Shown: positions 43,230 through 51,801, numbered from the stretch's first letter. The stretch is 64,000 bases of DNA from Rhizobium leguminosarum (GCF_001652265.1 NZ_LWBS01000231.1:1-64000); one strand, 5' to 3'. The notes: generated by a model from the letters alone, not told the origin. Numbers and translations are program-made.

Positions 43230-43739
43230 TCAGGTGAGTTGAGCGAGGATATCGTCGACGACACTTGGGACAGTAGCCGTCGTGTCGATATTGATGCCGA
43301 CGGGGAGATATTCCCGGGTATGATGGTAGCGGAGCACCAGCGCCCGCTCGGCCGGCTCGAAGCCCGGCTCATTTGGCCGCCCATCCAATCGTCGGTTCAA
43401 GGTCTCAACGTCTATGTCGAGCACGAAAATCTTATCGAAAAGGTCCAGGAATTTATCGAAATTGCGCGAGCCGCCACAGAAGAAGGTGACAGGATGGGTG
43501 GTGTCGGCAGCAATAGCGCGGACCTTGTCGACAGGCCAGATCCAGTGGGCGTATCCCCAAACGATGCGGTCCGCGCCTTCGGGTGGTCCTGCGAGCGCCT
43601 GGCCCGTCTCGGGGTCGCCGACATAGGCCAAGACCCGGTCACCATGGACAACATGGTAGCCCCGCCGCTCCAGTTCGGTAGCGACAGACGTTTTCCCAGT
43701 GCCGGAGCCGCCTTCGATCAGATAGTTCTTGATTCCCAT
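43230..43739 (-). CDS. P-loop nucleoside/nucleotide kinase-like protein
   Basis: 169 residues. Walker A GGSGTGKTS at residues 10-18, followed by VATELERRGYHVVHGDRVLA; DKIFVLDIDVETLNRRLDGR is the lid/LID-arm-like region with arginines. Resembles small AAA/adenylate-kinase-like ATPases often annotated as nucleoside kinases. No strong ribosome site is visible. Distinct from the duplicated kinase at 46770/56703 but located beside a relic of that cassette. Confidence 0.75.
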   Translation of the reverse strand: MGIKNYLIEGGSGTGKTSVATELERRGYHVVHGDRVLAYVGDPETGQALAGPPEGADRIVWGYAHWIWPVDKVRAIAADTTHPVTFFCGGSRNFDKFLDLFDKIFVLDIDVETLNRRLDGRPNEPGFEPAERALVLRYHHTREYLPVGINIDTTATVPSVVDDILAQLT

Positions 43740-43874
43740 AGGCGCCGCTTATCATGGCCTTCGATCTGGTGAGAAGACACTCTACCTGGGAACGCTTCGC
43801 CAACGAAATGACGGCCCCTCTCACTGCTCACAGACTTTTCCAAGCGACCAACCTTTGGCCGAAGGAGAACTCAA

Positions 43875-43961
43875 ATGGGTATTGCACAATACGATCCAAC
43901 TGCCTTCCCCGAGTCCCCGGAGCATGAGACGGTGGCGGAGCTGTTTCTGCCGTTGAAATAG
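43875..43961 (+). CDS. Possible 28-residue peptide with strong ribosome site
   Basis: ATG 43875 follows GAAGGAGAACTCAA, an excellent Shine-Dalgarno. Product MGIAQYDPTAFPESPEHETV then AELFLPLK. The piece FPExPxHETxAELFLPL is also encoded at 47334-47386 with mainly synonymous differences, suggesting the peptide sequence matters. A GC hairpin CCGCC-GGAC-GGCGG type follows at 43964-43977. Could instead be the end of a decayed gene. The rest of 43740-44294 holds nothing else supported. Confidence 0.4.
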   Translation: MGIAQYDPTAFPESPEHETVAELFLPLK

Positions 43962-44294
43962 CACCGCCGGACGGCGGCTTGCCCCTTCTGACCGCCGGAA
44001 GCGGACAGGCCGTTGTCCACCCCCAAAGCGGGCTTTTTCGTTGTCGAAGGATAAGGCTGCTTTCGGCCCAGGAGGATCACGGAGCGGCCGGACAAGATCG
44101 GGCGGTAGACATCGTTTTTCGCCTCCTGCGCGGTCGTGCTTCATTGCGACCACACACCACGCCGCGTCCGAGTAACGAGCGAGTTCCGGTCGTTTGCCAA
44201 AATTGCGCCGGCCAGACCCCTGAAAGAATGAAGAGCCGTCGGCGAAGACCTGGTGTATGCTAGGCGACGTGATCCGTCACACCTGAGGATCGTC

Positions 44295-45818
44295 ATGGTC
44301 GGTTCGCCAGCAACTGCCACCCTTATCCTCAACAAGGTTGTCGTCGACCTGGAAGGCGAGACGCTCCGTCTTGAGAACGGCGATGCAATCGCCCTCAGGC
44401 CGCAGGCCTTTGCGGTCCTTCGCCACCTCGTCCAGAACGCGAACAGGCTGGTCACCAAGGCGGAGCTGCTTGAAGCCGTCTGGGGAGGCGCCGCCGTTAC
44501 CGACGACAGTCTCGTTCAATGCATCCACGAGATCCGGCGAGCGCTCGGCGACGAGCGGTATGCGGTCTTGGCCACCGTCTCGCGGCGGGGCTACCGCCTG
44601 TCGATGGAGCGTAGCGACGAGAGTGCGCTCGGCGGCCCTTCGATCGCCGTGCTGCCGTTCGCCACCATGCGCGGCGACGAGCCCAATGACTACTTCGCCG
44701 ATGGCCTGGTCGAGGACATCATCACCAACCTCTCGAAGATCCCGGGTCTGTTCGTCATCGCACGCAATTCCTCCTTCGGCTTCAGGGGCGAGAAAGCCGA
44801 TCTGCGCACAATTGCCGCCGAACTACGCGTTCGCTACCTGCTGCAGGGCAGCTTGCGGCAGTCCGGGGGGAGGCTGAGGATCAATGCCCAGCTTGTCGAC
44901 GGCGCATCGGCCACTAATGTCTGGGCCGACAGGTTCGAGGGCGCGGCAACGGACGTGTTCGATCTCCAGGATCGGTTGACTGAGCAGATCGTGGGCTCGA
45001 TCGAACCGAGTGTCCGCCGTGCGGAGATCGAGCGTGCGCACCGCAAGCGGCCCGAAAGTCTGGACGCGTACGATCTCTACCTTCGGGCGCTGCCGCACGC
45101 CCACGCGAACACGCCCGTCGAGACGGACAAGGCCCTGCAATTGCTGGCGCGCTCGATCGAGCTTCAGCCCGATTATGTCGCTGCGCATGGCTATGCCGCA
45201 TGGTGTTACGAGCAACGCTACCTGCGCAACGGGTTGGATCCCGCAGACAAGGCGACCGCACTCAGCCACGCCGACATTGCGTTAGGCATCAACAGCGACG
45301 ACCCGCAGGCGATGAGCATCGGCGCATTCGTCCGCGCCAACCTCACCCGGGACTACGACGCCGCCGTCGAGGTGCTCGACCGGGCTCTCGCATTGAACAA
45401 CAATTCGGCCCTGGCCTTTGGCTTCAGCGCTTTGGTCAGTGCCCACAGCGAGCGACACCAGCGGGCGGTGGAACATGCGCACAAGGCGCTGCGGCTGAGC
45501 CCGCTCGACGATCCGCTGAGCTACCATCCCTACTGCGCACTCGCCCTGACCCACCTCTTTGCCGGCGCCTTCGCCGACGCAGCCAGATACGCCGCTCTGG
45601 CGGTCCGGGCAAATCCCGGCTTCAGCATCCCGTACGCCTATCTGGCGGCCAGCCACGTCGGCCTTGGCAATGTCGAAGCCGCGCACTCTGCGGCACGACG
45701 ACTGATCGAGGTGGCGCCGAATTTCTCGGTCGGCGGCTACGTGCGAACGAACCTGTTTCAGCCGTACTTGATGGACGCGCTGGCAGCGGCCTTGCGAACG
45801 GCAGGGCTTCCCGAATGA
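44295..45818 (+). CDS. Winged-helix (CadC/ToxR-like) regulator with TolB-like and TPR domains
   Basis: 507 residues from ATG 44295 (TGAGGATCGTC upstream). Residues ~8-100: OmpR-type winged helix, LRPQAFAVLRHLVQNANRLV, TKAELLEAVWGG and CIHEIRRALGD. Residues ~110-250: TolB-N/FlgO-like SIAVLPFATMRGDEPNDYFA, GLVEDIITNLSKIPGLFVIA, VRYLLQGSLRQSGGRLRINA. The rest TPR. No membrane helix. It shares its middle and TPR parts with the cyclases at 7857 and 54530 but has a DNA-binding output domain. Confidence 0.88.
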   Translation: MVGSPATATLILNKVVVDLEGETLRLENGDAIALRPQAFAVLRHLVQNANRLVTKAELLEAVWGGAAVTDDSLVQCIHEIRRALGDERYAVLATVSRRGYRLSMERSDESALGGPSIAVLPFATMRGDEPNDYFADGLVEDIITNLSKIPGLFVIARNSSFGFRGEKADLRTIAAELRVRYLLQGSLRQSGGRLRINAQLVDGASATNVWADRFEGAATDVFDLQDRLTEQIVGSIEPSVRRAEIERAHRKRPESLDAYDLYLRALPHAHANTPVETDKALQLLARSIELQPDYVAAHGYAAWCYEQRYLRNGLDPADKATALSHADIALGINSDDPQAMSIGAFVRANLTRDYDAAVEVLDRALALNNNSALAFGFSALVSAHSERHQRAVEHAHKALRLSPLDDPLSYHPYCALALTHLFAGAFADAARYAALAVRANPGFSIPYAYLAASHVGLGNVEAAHSAARRLIEVAPNFSVGGYVRTNLFQPYLMDALAAALRTAGLPE

Positions 45819-46154
45819 GGCCGGCCAGCGGCGACCAAACCGTGCGTCAGATGCGGCGCTGTCACAAGCCGCCGGTCCCCAGATCATATCCGTTGGACGG
45901 ATAGACCAGTCGAGCCGCGATGCGAACAACATCTGCGTCATGAAACGTCCATGACGCATCTCCTGCCTTGGTCGGCGTCGAGGAATTCGCGGGCGACCAT
46001 ATCAGCAAATGCTTTTCTAATTCGAAACAGGGTCGGGCAAAGATGCCGATCGGGGAAATATCGTCATTTGATCGGAGTCCCTTCGTTACATGCGGCAGGA
46101 TCTCGCTCACAATTGCCGGCGGATTTGCGACCTGCCGCCCCCGGAACACTAAAG
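45819..46154. other. Intergenic stretch with one hairpin
   Basis: No supported gene. TGCGTCATG (45934-45942) and CATGACGCA (45950-45958) form a perfect 9-bp inverted repeat with a 7-nt loop, perhaps a terminator for the regulator or an operator. Confidence 0.5.
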
Positions 46155-46499
46155 ATGAATCGCGCTTGGTATTTCTCAGCTATCCTATCGACGCTGTCTT
46201 GCTGGAATGGCGCGACCGCCCACGACACCGAGTCGGGATGGACCTATCCACCCGCTTGCTGCCGAGGGGACAAAGAACGAGGCGATTGCCACGAAATTCC
46301 GAGTACCAGCGTGAGCACCGGTCCTGACGGTTTCAGAGTGCTGCTCAATCCGGGCGACCATCACCTCGTCACAAAGCAACACCTCTTCCGAATTCCGTAT
46401 GGTGACACCATTCCGTCCGGAGACAGTCATTTTCACATTTGCTTGCACCCAACCGAAGACCACGCGAACTGCTTCTTTGCCCCTCCTTACGGATTTTGA
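46155..46499 (+). CDS. Small secreted protein of unknown function
   Basis: 114 residues. Signal peptide MNRAWYFSAILSTLSCWNGA, cleavage near ATA-HD. The mature part is Cys-rich (PPACCRGDKERGDCHEIP, SHFHICLHP, HANCFFAPPYGF), suggesting disulfides or metal binding. Proteins ending CFFAPPxxF are recurrent in rhizobia; no function known. Downstream lies the palindrome ATGCTGAC-A-GTCAGCAT (46535-46551). Confidence 0.65.
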   Translation: MNRAWYFSAILSTLSCWNGATAHDTESGWTYPPACCRGDKERGDCHEIPSTSVSTGPDGFRVLLNPGDHHLVTKQHLFRIPYGDTIPSGDSHFHICLHPTEDHANCFFAPPYGF

Positions 46500-46607
46500 T
46501 TTGCGAGGCATCGGAGGCGCCGCCTGCGGGCGGGATGCTGACAGTCAGCATATTGTTGGAGGCACCACAAAGCAGCCAGTGGGTTGGACGACCTCCCCGG
46601 TGAGCTC

Positions 46608-47339
46608 ACCCATGCGCTCCGTCTTGACCCCCGAGCTGAGCGGTCCTACAAGACAGACCATGGCAACACACCTCTGATTGGCCGCGCCTTGCGGCCTTGA
46701 GCAAAGCGCAGTCCTGCACGACACCGCGGGGCCACTTCCCCTTGCCGAGCCAAAATCAGAGATTTTCCAATGCCCATGCTCTACCTCACTTGCGGTCTTC
46801 CCGGTTCGGGGAAGACGTCGCTTGCGAAGATCATCGAACATGAAGCATCTGCCCTCCGTCTGACCGGAGACGACTGGATGCACAAGCTTTACCCCGGCAT
46901 CTCCACGCCGGAAGCCGAAACTGGTCCGTGCCGAGGTCGGGTCGAGAGCCTGCAATGGCAGATCGCACTGCGTGCCATCAGGCTCCAGTGTAACGTTGTC
47001 GTGGATTGGGGAGTGTGGTCACGGGCAGAACGCGACACCTGCCGGGAGGAAGCTCGCGCAGCTGGTGCCCGCGTCGTCCTCTGCTTCCTCGACATTCCCT
47101 TTGATAGGCTTTGGGACCGGGTCTCCAGGCGAAACGCCGACCTTCCAGCCGGTACGTTCGACATTTCGCGGGCGGACCTGCTTCGGTGGTCGAAGCTGTT
47201 CGAGCCGCCAACCGCCGAGGAGTTGGCGCTTTACGATCAGCAAACCCATCCAGCCATCACCGCCCTTAGATGAAACGCCACAGCGCTGGGTAGGCGGGTC
47301 CTGACCAGCTCGCTCGTGAGGACGCCTCGCCTTCTTCCC
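46608..47339. repeat. Kinase cassette, copy A
   Basis: Nearly identical to 56541-57276 at a constant offset of 9933 bp from 46608 through the kinase stop; few substitutions, no indels in that span. Upstream part includes a GGCCGC-GCCTT-GCGGCC hairpin near 46679. After the stop, copy A lacks ~19 bp present in the other two copies. Confidence 0.9.
46770..47273 (+). CDS. P-loop kinase (zeta-toxin/Pnk-like AAA ATPase), copy A
   Basis: 167 residues. Walker A CGLPGSGKTSLAK (8-20) at the N-terminus, LRLTGDDWMHKLYPG with an acid pair, NVVVDWGVWSRAERDTCREE, and RVSRRNADLPAGTFDISRAD as an Arg-rich lid. This is the bacterial AAA_33 (zeta-toxin, polynucleotide kinase or antibiotic phosphotransferase-like) group. 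It differs from copy B at only five residues. No antitoxin-like gene is adjacent. Substrate unknown. Confidence 0.8.
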   Translation: MPMLYLTCGLPGSGKTSLAKIIEHEASALRLTGDDWMHKLYPGISTPEAETGPCRGRVESLQWQIALRAIRLQCNVVVDWGVWSRAERDTCREEARAAGARVVLCFLDIPFDRLWDRVSRRNADLPAGTFDISRADLLRWSKLFEPPTAEELALYDQQTHPAITALR

Positions 47340-47386
47340 CGAGGGGCCGCAGCACGAGACGATGGCTGAGCTGTTCCTGCCGTTGA
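47334..47386 (+). repeat. Echo of the 43875 peptide sequence
   Basis: Translation of TTCCCCGAGGGGCCGCAGCA onward gives FPEGPQHETMAELFLPL, matching FPESPEHETVAELFLPL at 43905-43955. No start codon with a ribosome site here. Confidence 0.55.
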
Positions 47387-47498
47387 GTGGTTCACCTTCG
47401 AAAGCGGATGAAATGTTCCAATCCATTGTCACCCATTGACGTGAACAGGTTTCACCCCAATACGGTCAGGCCAGCCAGACGACAACAGGAGTGCAATC

Positions 47499-47732
47499 GT
47501 GAGCGAACCGACCGTAGCAGATGCAACAAACCGCATTTATGAGTCGCTCCAGGCGGACAACGCCGACATCGACGTGCATATCGCGACCCTCAAGGCAGCG
47601 TTGACGCGGGCGGGTTTGAAAGAGGCCGTATTCGACCCGGCTCGGCTCGTGCAGAATAACCGTTCCGGCAGGAAGCGAATGGAGGCCTACTTTCGCCAGC
47701 GCGGTGTCATGGTGAAATTCTCAGCCTCGTGA
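47499..47732 (+). CDS. Small conserved hypothetical protein
   Basis: 77 residues starting at GTG 47499 with ACAGGAGTGCAATC upstream. Sequence SEPTVADATNRIYESLQADN, TLKAALTRAGLKEAVFDPAR, LVQNNRSGRKRMEAYFRQRG is compositionally normal, helical and basic at the end. Family not recognised. Confidence 0.6.
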   Translation: MSEPTVADATNRIYESLQADNADIDVHIATLKAALTRAGLKEAVFDPARLVQNNRSGRKRMEAYFRQRGVMVKFSAS

Positions 47733-48021
47733 AGCCTTCCTACGAAGGCAGACGGCTGTAATCACCCTCAGTGGGGGCTGACACCACGCATTGGCGTCGG
47801 ACGCGAATGGAAGGTCGCGTCGAAGTTAACCTGCCTCGTATTGGCCTTAGTGGACGAGAGAGGCTGCTTGCCCTTTTCCCGACGCTCGGCGAGCGGGTGG
47901 CCATGAGAGTTGACCGAATGTGGGCTCGCTGGAATAATGAGGCGAGCAGCGTGACGTCGGGGTATTTGCGACACTGCGGCTCGTGCTCACCCCGTTTGAT
48001 ATTCCTGTGGGGGAGTCCTCG

Positions 48022-48924
48022 ATGTCTGTCATTTACAGGCCAGCCCAGGCGGAGGATTTGGCCGCCACCGACGTGCTGGTGGTCGCCAGCATCAACGAAC
48101 TCACCATCCGACATGGCTTCGGCCCAATGGCGATGCCAAGCCCTCCCAACTTCCAGCTGTTTTCGCTTGAGGACGACCCCGGCGGTCTATGGATCGCCGA
48201 GAACGGCGGCGACATCGTCGGATTCGCCTGGAGTTGGGCGTGCGGCGATCTTTGGTTCCTTGCCCAGCTGTTTGTCGACCCGGCGCAACAGGGTCAGGGC
48301 ATCGGCAATGAGCTGATGAGACGAACCATGGAGCACGCCCGAAATTCAAGCGCAGCCCATCGGGCGCTGATAACGTTCTCCTTCAATCGTGTCTCGCAAG
48401 GTCTCTATATCCGGCATGGCCTCTTCCCCAAAATGCCGATCTATTTCGTCGGCTGCAGTCGTGAACAGGTGGCCGCCAAGTTGCAGGAGCCGTCATTGCG
48501 CAGCGTCGCTCTCCTCGACACCGACGCTACGATAGAGACACTTGCAGAAATTGACGCTCGCGCCATCGGCGCGGCGCGAGTCAAGCACCACCGCTACCTG
48601 CTCAGCGACCCCGCGACCACCGCTGTCCTGCTCTATGCCGGAAACGAATGCGTCGGTTACAGCTATGTCAGTGCGAGCGGCCATGTCGGACCGGTCGCCG
48701 CCACGCGTGCCGATGTTCTTGGCGATGTCTTTGCTGCTGCGTTGAAGATTGCCGCTGATGGCTCGTCCGACAACGTTTCGGCGTTCCTGCCAGGCACATG
48801 CGAGGCCGCGCTCAGCCTCGCCATCGATGCCGGCATGCGTATCACCTTTCCGATGCTGCTGATGGCAACACCCGGCTTCGGCGATTGGATCAAATACCTG
48901 CCGCGCAATCCAGGATTTATGTGA
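48022..48924 (+). CDS. Tandem GNAT-family acetyltransferase
   Basis: 300 residues from ATG 48022 (GGGGGAG upstream). First GNAT domain: DIVGFAWSWACGDLWFLAQL and the acetyl-CoA loop VDPAQQGQGIGNELM. A second, more degenerate GNAT-like half follows (CVGYSYVSASGHVGPVAAT, DVLGDVFAAALKIA). Two-domain GNATs of this kind modify small molecules; substrate unknown. The gene ends 50 bp before the inverted-repeat element. Confidence 0.8.
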   Translation: MSVIYRPAQAEDLAATDVLVVASINELTIRHGFGPMAMPSPPNFQLFSLEDDPGGLWIAENGGDIVGFAWSWACGDLWFLAQLFVDPAQQGQGIGNELMRRTMEHARNSSAAHRALITFSFNRVSQGLYIRHGLFPKMPIYFVGCSREQVAAKLQEPSLRSVALLDTDATIETLAEIDARAIGAARVKHHRYLLSDPATTAVLLYAGNECVGYSYVSASGHVGPVAATRADVLGDVFAAALKIAADGSSDNVSAFLPGTCEAALSLAIDAGMRITFPMLLMATPGFGDWIKYLPRNPGFM

Positions 48925-49077
48925 GCAAGAATCGGTTCCTGCCACAAGCCGAATGTCGGACAGCACCGAGTTCGACTTTTGCGGCGTTATGGAGCAGTTA
49001 CCACAAACCTTATTGCAGTTCGATGGCCCCTGCTCCATAAATCCGGCAGCTTGGGAACCACCGTGTAATCTTCTGCA

Positions 49078-49105
49078 TTGACAATTTACGCAAAATACGT
49101 AATTT
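49078..49105 (+). promoter_or_regulatory. TA operon promoter with overlapping operator
   Basis: TTGACA (49078-49083), 16-bp spacer, TAATTT (49100-49105). Overlapped by TTACG-CAAAATA-CGTAA (49086-49102), a palindrome suited to autorepression by the antitoxin. Confidence 0.55.
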
Positions 49106-49129
49106 GCATGTCAACAAAGGAGATAGATT

Positions 49130-49384
49130 ATGGGTGCAGCGCTTCAAATCCCCGCATCGGATTTCTCTCGTCACTTTGGACGAGTTCGCGAAGCAGTACA
49201 TAAGGCCGGGGTGATTGAAGTCACGTCGCATAACAGAGTCGTGGGTGCCTACATCAGCGCAGACGAGCTTGAACATTTCAACCGTCTCAAGCGACGTGAG
49301 GTGCAGGTGCTTCATGTAAGCGAGATCGATGACGAGCTACTCACTGAGATTGAGAACGCAGAGTATGGCGTGATCTCTAAGTGA
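49130..49384 (+). CDS. Type II antitoxin (Phd/YefM-like)
   Basis: 84 residues, GGAGATAGATT upstream. QIPASDFSRHFGRVREAVHK and VIEVTSHNRVVGAYISADEL resemble the Phd/YefM DNA-binding fold; the C-terminal half is acidic (EIDDELLTEIENAEYG), the usual toxin-binding tail. Overlaps the toxin gene by 4 bp. Likely neutralises the toxin and represses the operon through the palindrome at 49086. Confidence 0.75.
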   Translation: MGAALQIPASDFSRHFGRVREAVHKAGVIEVTSHNRVVGAYISADELEHFNRLKRREVQVLHVSEIDDELLTEIENAEYGVISK

Positions 49385-49788
49385 AACTGCCAGACCCTAC
49401 TCCGGGTCTCGTGATCCGGTTCGATTACACTTGGCACAAAGACCACTTCAAGAAAGAACGCCCGTGTGCCATCGTCCTGGCCTCAAGTAAGACAGGTATG
49501 GTCACGGTTGTGCCAATTACACATTCGTACCCAGATATTGGGGAAGAAAACCAATCGTTGCAGGTACCCGAAGTTGTCTGCAAAGCAATGGGTTTGGATG
49601 AGGACATCAATTACGTTCGACTGAGTGAGGTCAACCGATTTGAGTGGCCTTCAGACCGTATCAAGCCATTGCCAAACGATCCCTCTCGCTGTGACTACGG
49701 AAACGTTCCCAAAGATTTCTTCTTAGAAATGAGAAAGCGTCTGGCAGAGGCCGTGCGAGCAGGCCGGCTCCACACTTCCAAGGTTTGA
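49381..49788 (+). CDS. MazF/PemK-like toxin
   Basis: 135 residues from GTG 49381, overlapping the antitoxin stop (GTGA). PGLVIRFDYTW and KERPCAIVLASSKTGMVTVV, PITHSYPD are the first strands of the PemK/MazF SH3-like barrel, where an Arg and Thr/Ser form the RNase active site; it is larger than canonical MazF (~110 residues) and carries an extra C-terminal helix. Expected to cleave RNA and arrest growth. Assignment of the subfamily is moderate. Confidence 0.7.
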   Translation: MKLPDPTPGLVIRFDYTWHKDHFKKERPCAIVLASSKTGMVTVVPITHSYPDIGEENQSLQVPEVVCKAMGLDEDINYVRLSEVNRFEWPSDRIKPLPNDPSRCDYGNVPKDFFLEMRKRLAEAVRAGRLHTSKV

Positions 49789-50098
49789 ACAATCCAAAAT
49801 CCATAATTGCTCGAAAATGTCGCCGGAGCGGTCGACATCATCAACCTGCTTAGTCGGCAAACACCCATCCATGAGCCTGCAATCAGGTTTGTGGCAACTG
49901 CTCCATAATGCCGGACTTTTGCCTGAAGCGAACAACCCGTGAAGCTCGAAATCCAGAACGTTACGGCGGGAACGGCACGATCCGCGGGATGATTGGATCG
50001 GTCCCGATTATCGATCGGACGGCAATATCGCCGAGGCTACCCTGAACCGGCGGAACTTGCGCAACAACAGGACGTTCAGGGGCGAGGAGGAACACCAC

Positions 50099-50512
50099 AT
50101 GTCAGTTCCATTTGAGCCGATCGTGCCGCCGCCATCCGTGCCGCCTCTCAACCCGCCGCCGGATCCGGATCGTATGCCAGGCGAGCCGCTGCCTGACCCC
50201 GAACCAGACGAAGGCCCTGCCCCCTCGACTGAAGGCGGACCATTGTGCCATGGGGACCGCCCTGCAGAGGCGTCCGCCCACAGACGGAGGTCGCGCGTGA
50301 CGCAGCGCTGGAGAGAAGCGCTGCGGCTGAGGCTCGAGGACTTTGTCCACACCTTCGTCGTCAACGGTGCGAAGCAAGAGGACGTCTTCGATGCAATCAT
50401 CGCGGAAATCGGCAGTCTGCGGACAGCGTATGACCGCGACCCTGACCCGGCGGATCGTCCAGGCGCGGAGGCTGAAGAGCCGTCCAACGAAGGACCGGGA
50501 GCCCTGCCGTGA
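50099..50512 (+). CDS. Proline-rich protein with the small acidic paralog domain at its C-terminus
   Basis: 137 residues, GAGGAGGAA upstream. Residues 1-50 are proline-rich (PPPSVPPLNPPPDPDRMPGE), a basic hinge RRRSRVTQRWRE follows, and residues ~72-125 repeat the 5215-5433 protein. GTG 50297 could start the second half as a separate protein, so this may be a fusion of two small genes. Function unknown. Confidence 0.6.
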   Translation: MSVPFEPIVPPPSVPPLNPPPDPDRMPGEPLPDPEPDEGPAPSTEGGPLCHGDRPAEASAHRRRSRVTQRWREALRLRLEDFVHTFVVNGAKQEDVFDAIIAEIGSLRTAYDRDPDPADRPGAEAEEPSNEGPGALP

Positions 50513-50529
50513 TCTCAGGGCTGCCGACG

Positions 50530-51345
50530 TCAGAGGGGCCGAATCCCTTCCGCCCATGACATGCCGAACCACACCGCCGAATCCGGCGCCTTGCTCCACG
50601 CGATCAAGGTGTCGAGACCTGCCGTAACCGCGTCTTGTGAAAGCCCCGTCGCCACGATATCGTCGATCGCTTCGTCGACGATGCTCGCAATGTTGCGAAC
50701 CACATCCTCGAAATCGGGATCACCCGCGCAACCGCCGAAGAAGACAAGCGTGTTACGGCGAGGCCGTAGATCCGCCTGGTGAAGCAACTGCACGAGGCGA
50801 CGCCCGACGATAGGGTCGTTGCAATGCCAGTCATAGGTGCGCTGATAAGCGTTCCAGACCGACGAGAACCCTGGTGGTTCTGGCCATAGCCGCAGACCGT
50901 CGTAGTCGTCATCGGACAGGATGACACGGCCACCCGGCCGCACCGCGCGCGCCATGTTACGGACGACCTGCAGCGGGTCGGGTATGTGCTCAAGGACGAA
51001 GCGAGCGTGAGCGACGTCGAACCGACCCAGTTCGTCGTCGCGAAGGGGCGGATCGAGGACGTCGCCCTGCCTCATCTCGATCATTGCGGTCTCGTCGTCG
51101 ACCGCCGCCTGGCGCAACGCCTCGGCGATCTGTTCGGGACTTCGTTCCAGCCCGAGCACCGGGACGCCGGTGACCCGTGCCATCATCCGCGAGTATTGAC
51201 CAAGGCCGGCTCCGAAGTCGACGACGCGTTCACCGGCGGCGAGCTGCGCGGCATCGATACACCGCTCGTTGAGCCGCCTGTTCAGTGCGGTCAACCGCTG
51301 TTGCTCTGCCTCGCTCGATCCATGCGTATAATGGGATGATGACAT
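50530..51345 (-). CDS. Class I SAM-dependent methyltransferase
   Basis: 271 residues. N-terminal HGSSEAEQQRLTALNRRLNE, motif I ERVVDFGAGLGQYSRMMARV, acidic motif VLGLERSPEQIAEALR, and FDVAHARFVLEHIPDPLQVV. Matches generic Methyltransf_25/31 enzymes. The small-molecule substrate is unknown. Convergent with the proline-rich gene. Confidence 0.82.
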   Translation of the reverse strand: MSSSHYTHGSSEAEQQRLTALNRRLNERCIDAAQLAAGERVVDFGAGLGQYSRMMARVTGVPVLGLERSPEQIAEALRQAAVDDETAMIEMRQGDVLDPPLRDDELGRFDVAHARFVLEHIPDPLQVVRNMARAVRPGGRVILSDDDYDGLRLWPEPPGFSSVWNAYQRTYDWHCNDPIVGRRLVQLLHQADLRPRRNTLVFFGGCAGDPDFEDVVRNIASIVDEAIDDIVATGLSQDAVTAGLDTLIAWSKAPDSAVWFGMSWAEGIRPL

Positions 51346-51411
51346 TCGCTGCCCCCGCTGAATGGCGCGACAACGGTGCCAGAATCCGGGCGGGTGTCAA
51401 TGAGGTCGACC

Positions 51412-51690
51412 TCATGTCTGCAGTCCCAGATATCGACGCGCCTTCACGAATGAGTATCCGAAGCGCGCGGATTTGGTCGGCGAGCGCAAGCAGTGGTTTG
51501 GCGCCCGCCATGGTCTCGACGTTCCTGGCGATGTCCTCGATGACGCGCTCGGCCGACTTGTCCATCGGCGCGACTTTTCCCGTCTTGACGAGCAGCCCTC
51601 CAAGCGCTTCCGACGCCGCCACCCTCGTTGCCGGCAGGCGTACGAGAAGCGATTGCAGGCCTTGCCGCGCCCGTGCCGGTTTCCGGTGAC
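51412..51690 (-). other. Coding-like minus-strand segment of unknown nature
   Basis: The frame reading [60 protein letters not shown] and DQIRALRILIREGAS has the GC-rich third positions of local genes, but no family, no good start (ATG 51565 is weak) and it decays before the methyltransferase start. May be a gene remnant. Confidence 0.3.
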
Positions 51691-51726
51691 ATGACGAGCT
51701 TTCACGAACTCGTGATAGCGACTGAT

Positions 51727-51752
51727 GTAACGAATGTCGGGGAGATTGCGAA
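51727..51752 (+). promoter_or_regulatory. SigF-type ECF promoter candidate for the bufferin operon
   Basis: GTAACG (51727-51732), 16-bp spacer, CGAA (51749-51752), 50 bp before bufA1. As I recall, Caulobacter ECF sigma SigF, which controls its bufferin operon, uses GTAACC-N16-CGAA. One mismatch. Inference. Confidence 0.5.
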
Positions 51753-51801
51753 CCCGAATATGCGCTCAACGAGAGCGTCCATCCATCATCGGGAGAACGC
51801 A

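Larger units (their letters stand above)
48982..49913. mobile_element. 932-bp inverted-repeat-bounded cassette carrying a toxin-antitoxin pair
   Basis: Left end 48982-49017 and right end 49878-49913 are inverted repeats of about 35 bp with roughly 3 mismatches (each includes ATTATGGAGCAG-type sequence, read inward, then CCACAAACCT and ATTGCAG). GACTTTTG is found immediately outside both ends (48974-48981 and 49914-49921), as an 8-bp target-site duplication. The interior holds only the TA genes; no transposase. Interpretable as a non-autonomous transposable element mobilised in trans. Confidence 0.75.

Noticed and set aside
46770-47273. Kinase as a zeta toxin of an epsilon-zeta TA system
   Set aside because: Fold group fits, but no epsilon-like antitoxin gene precedes either copy.
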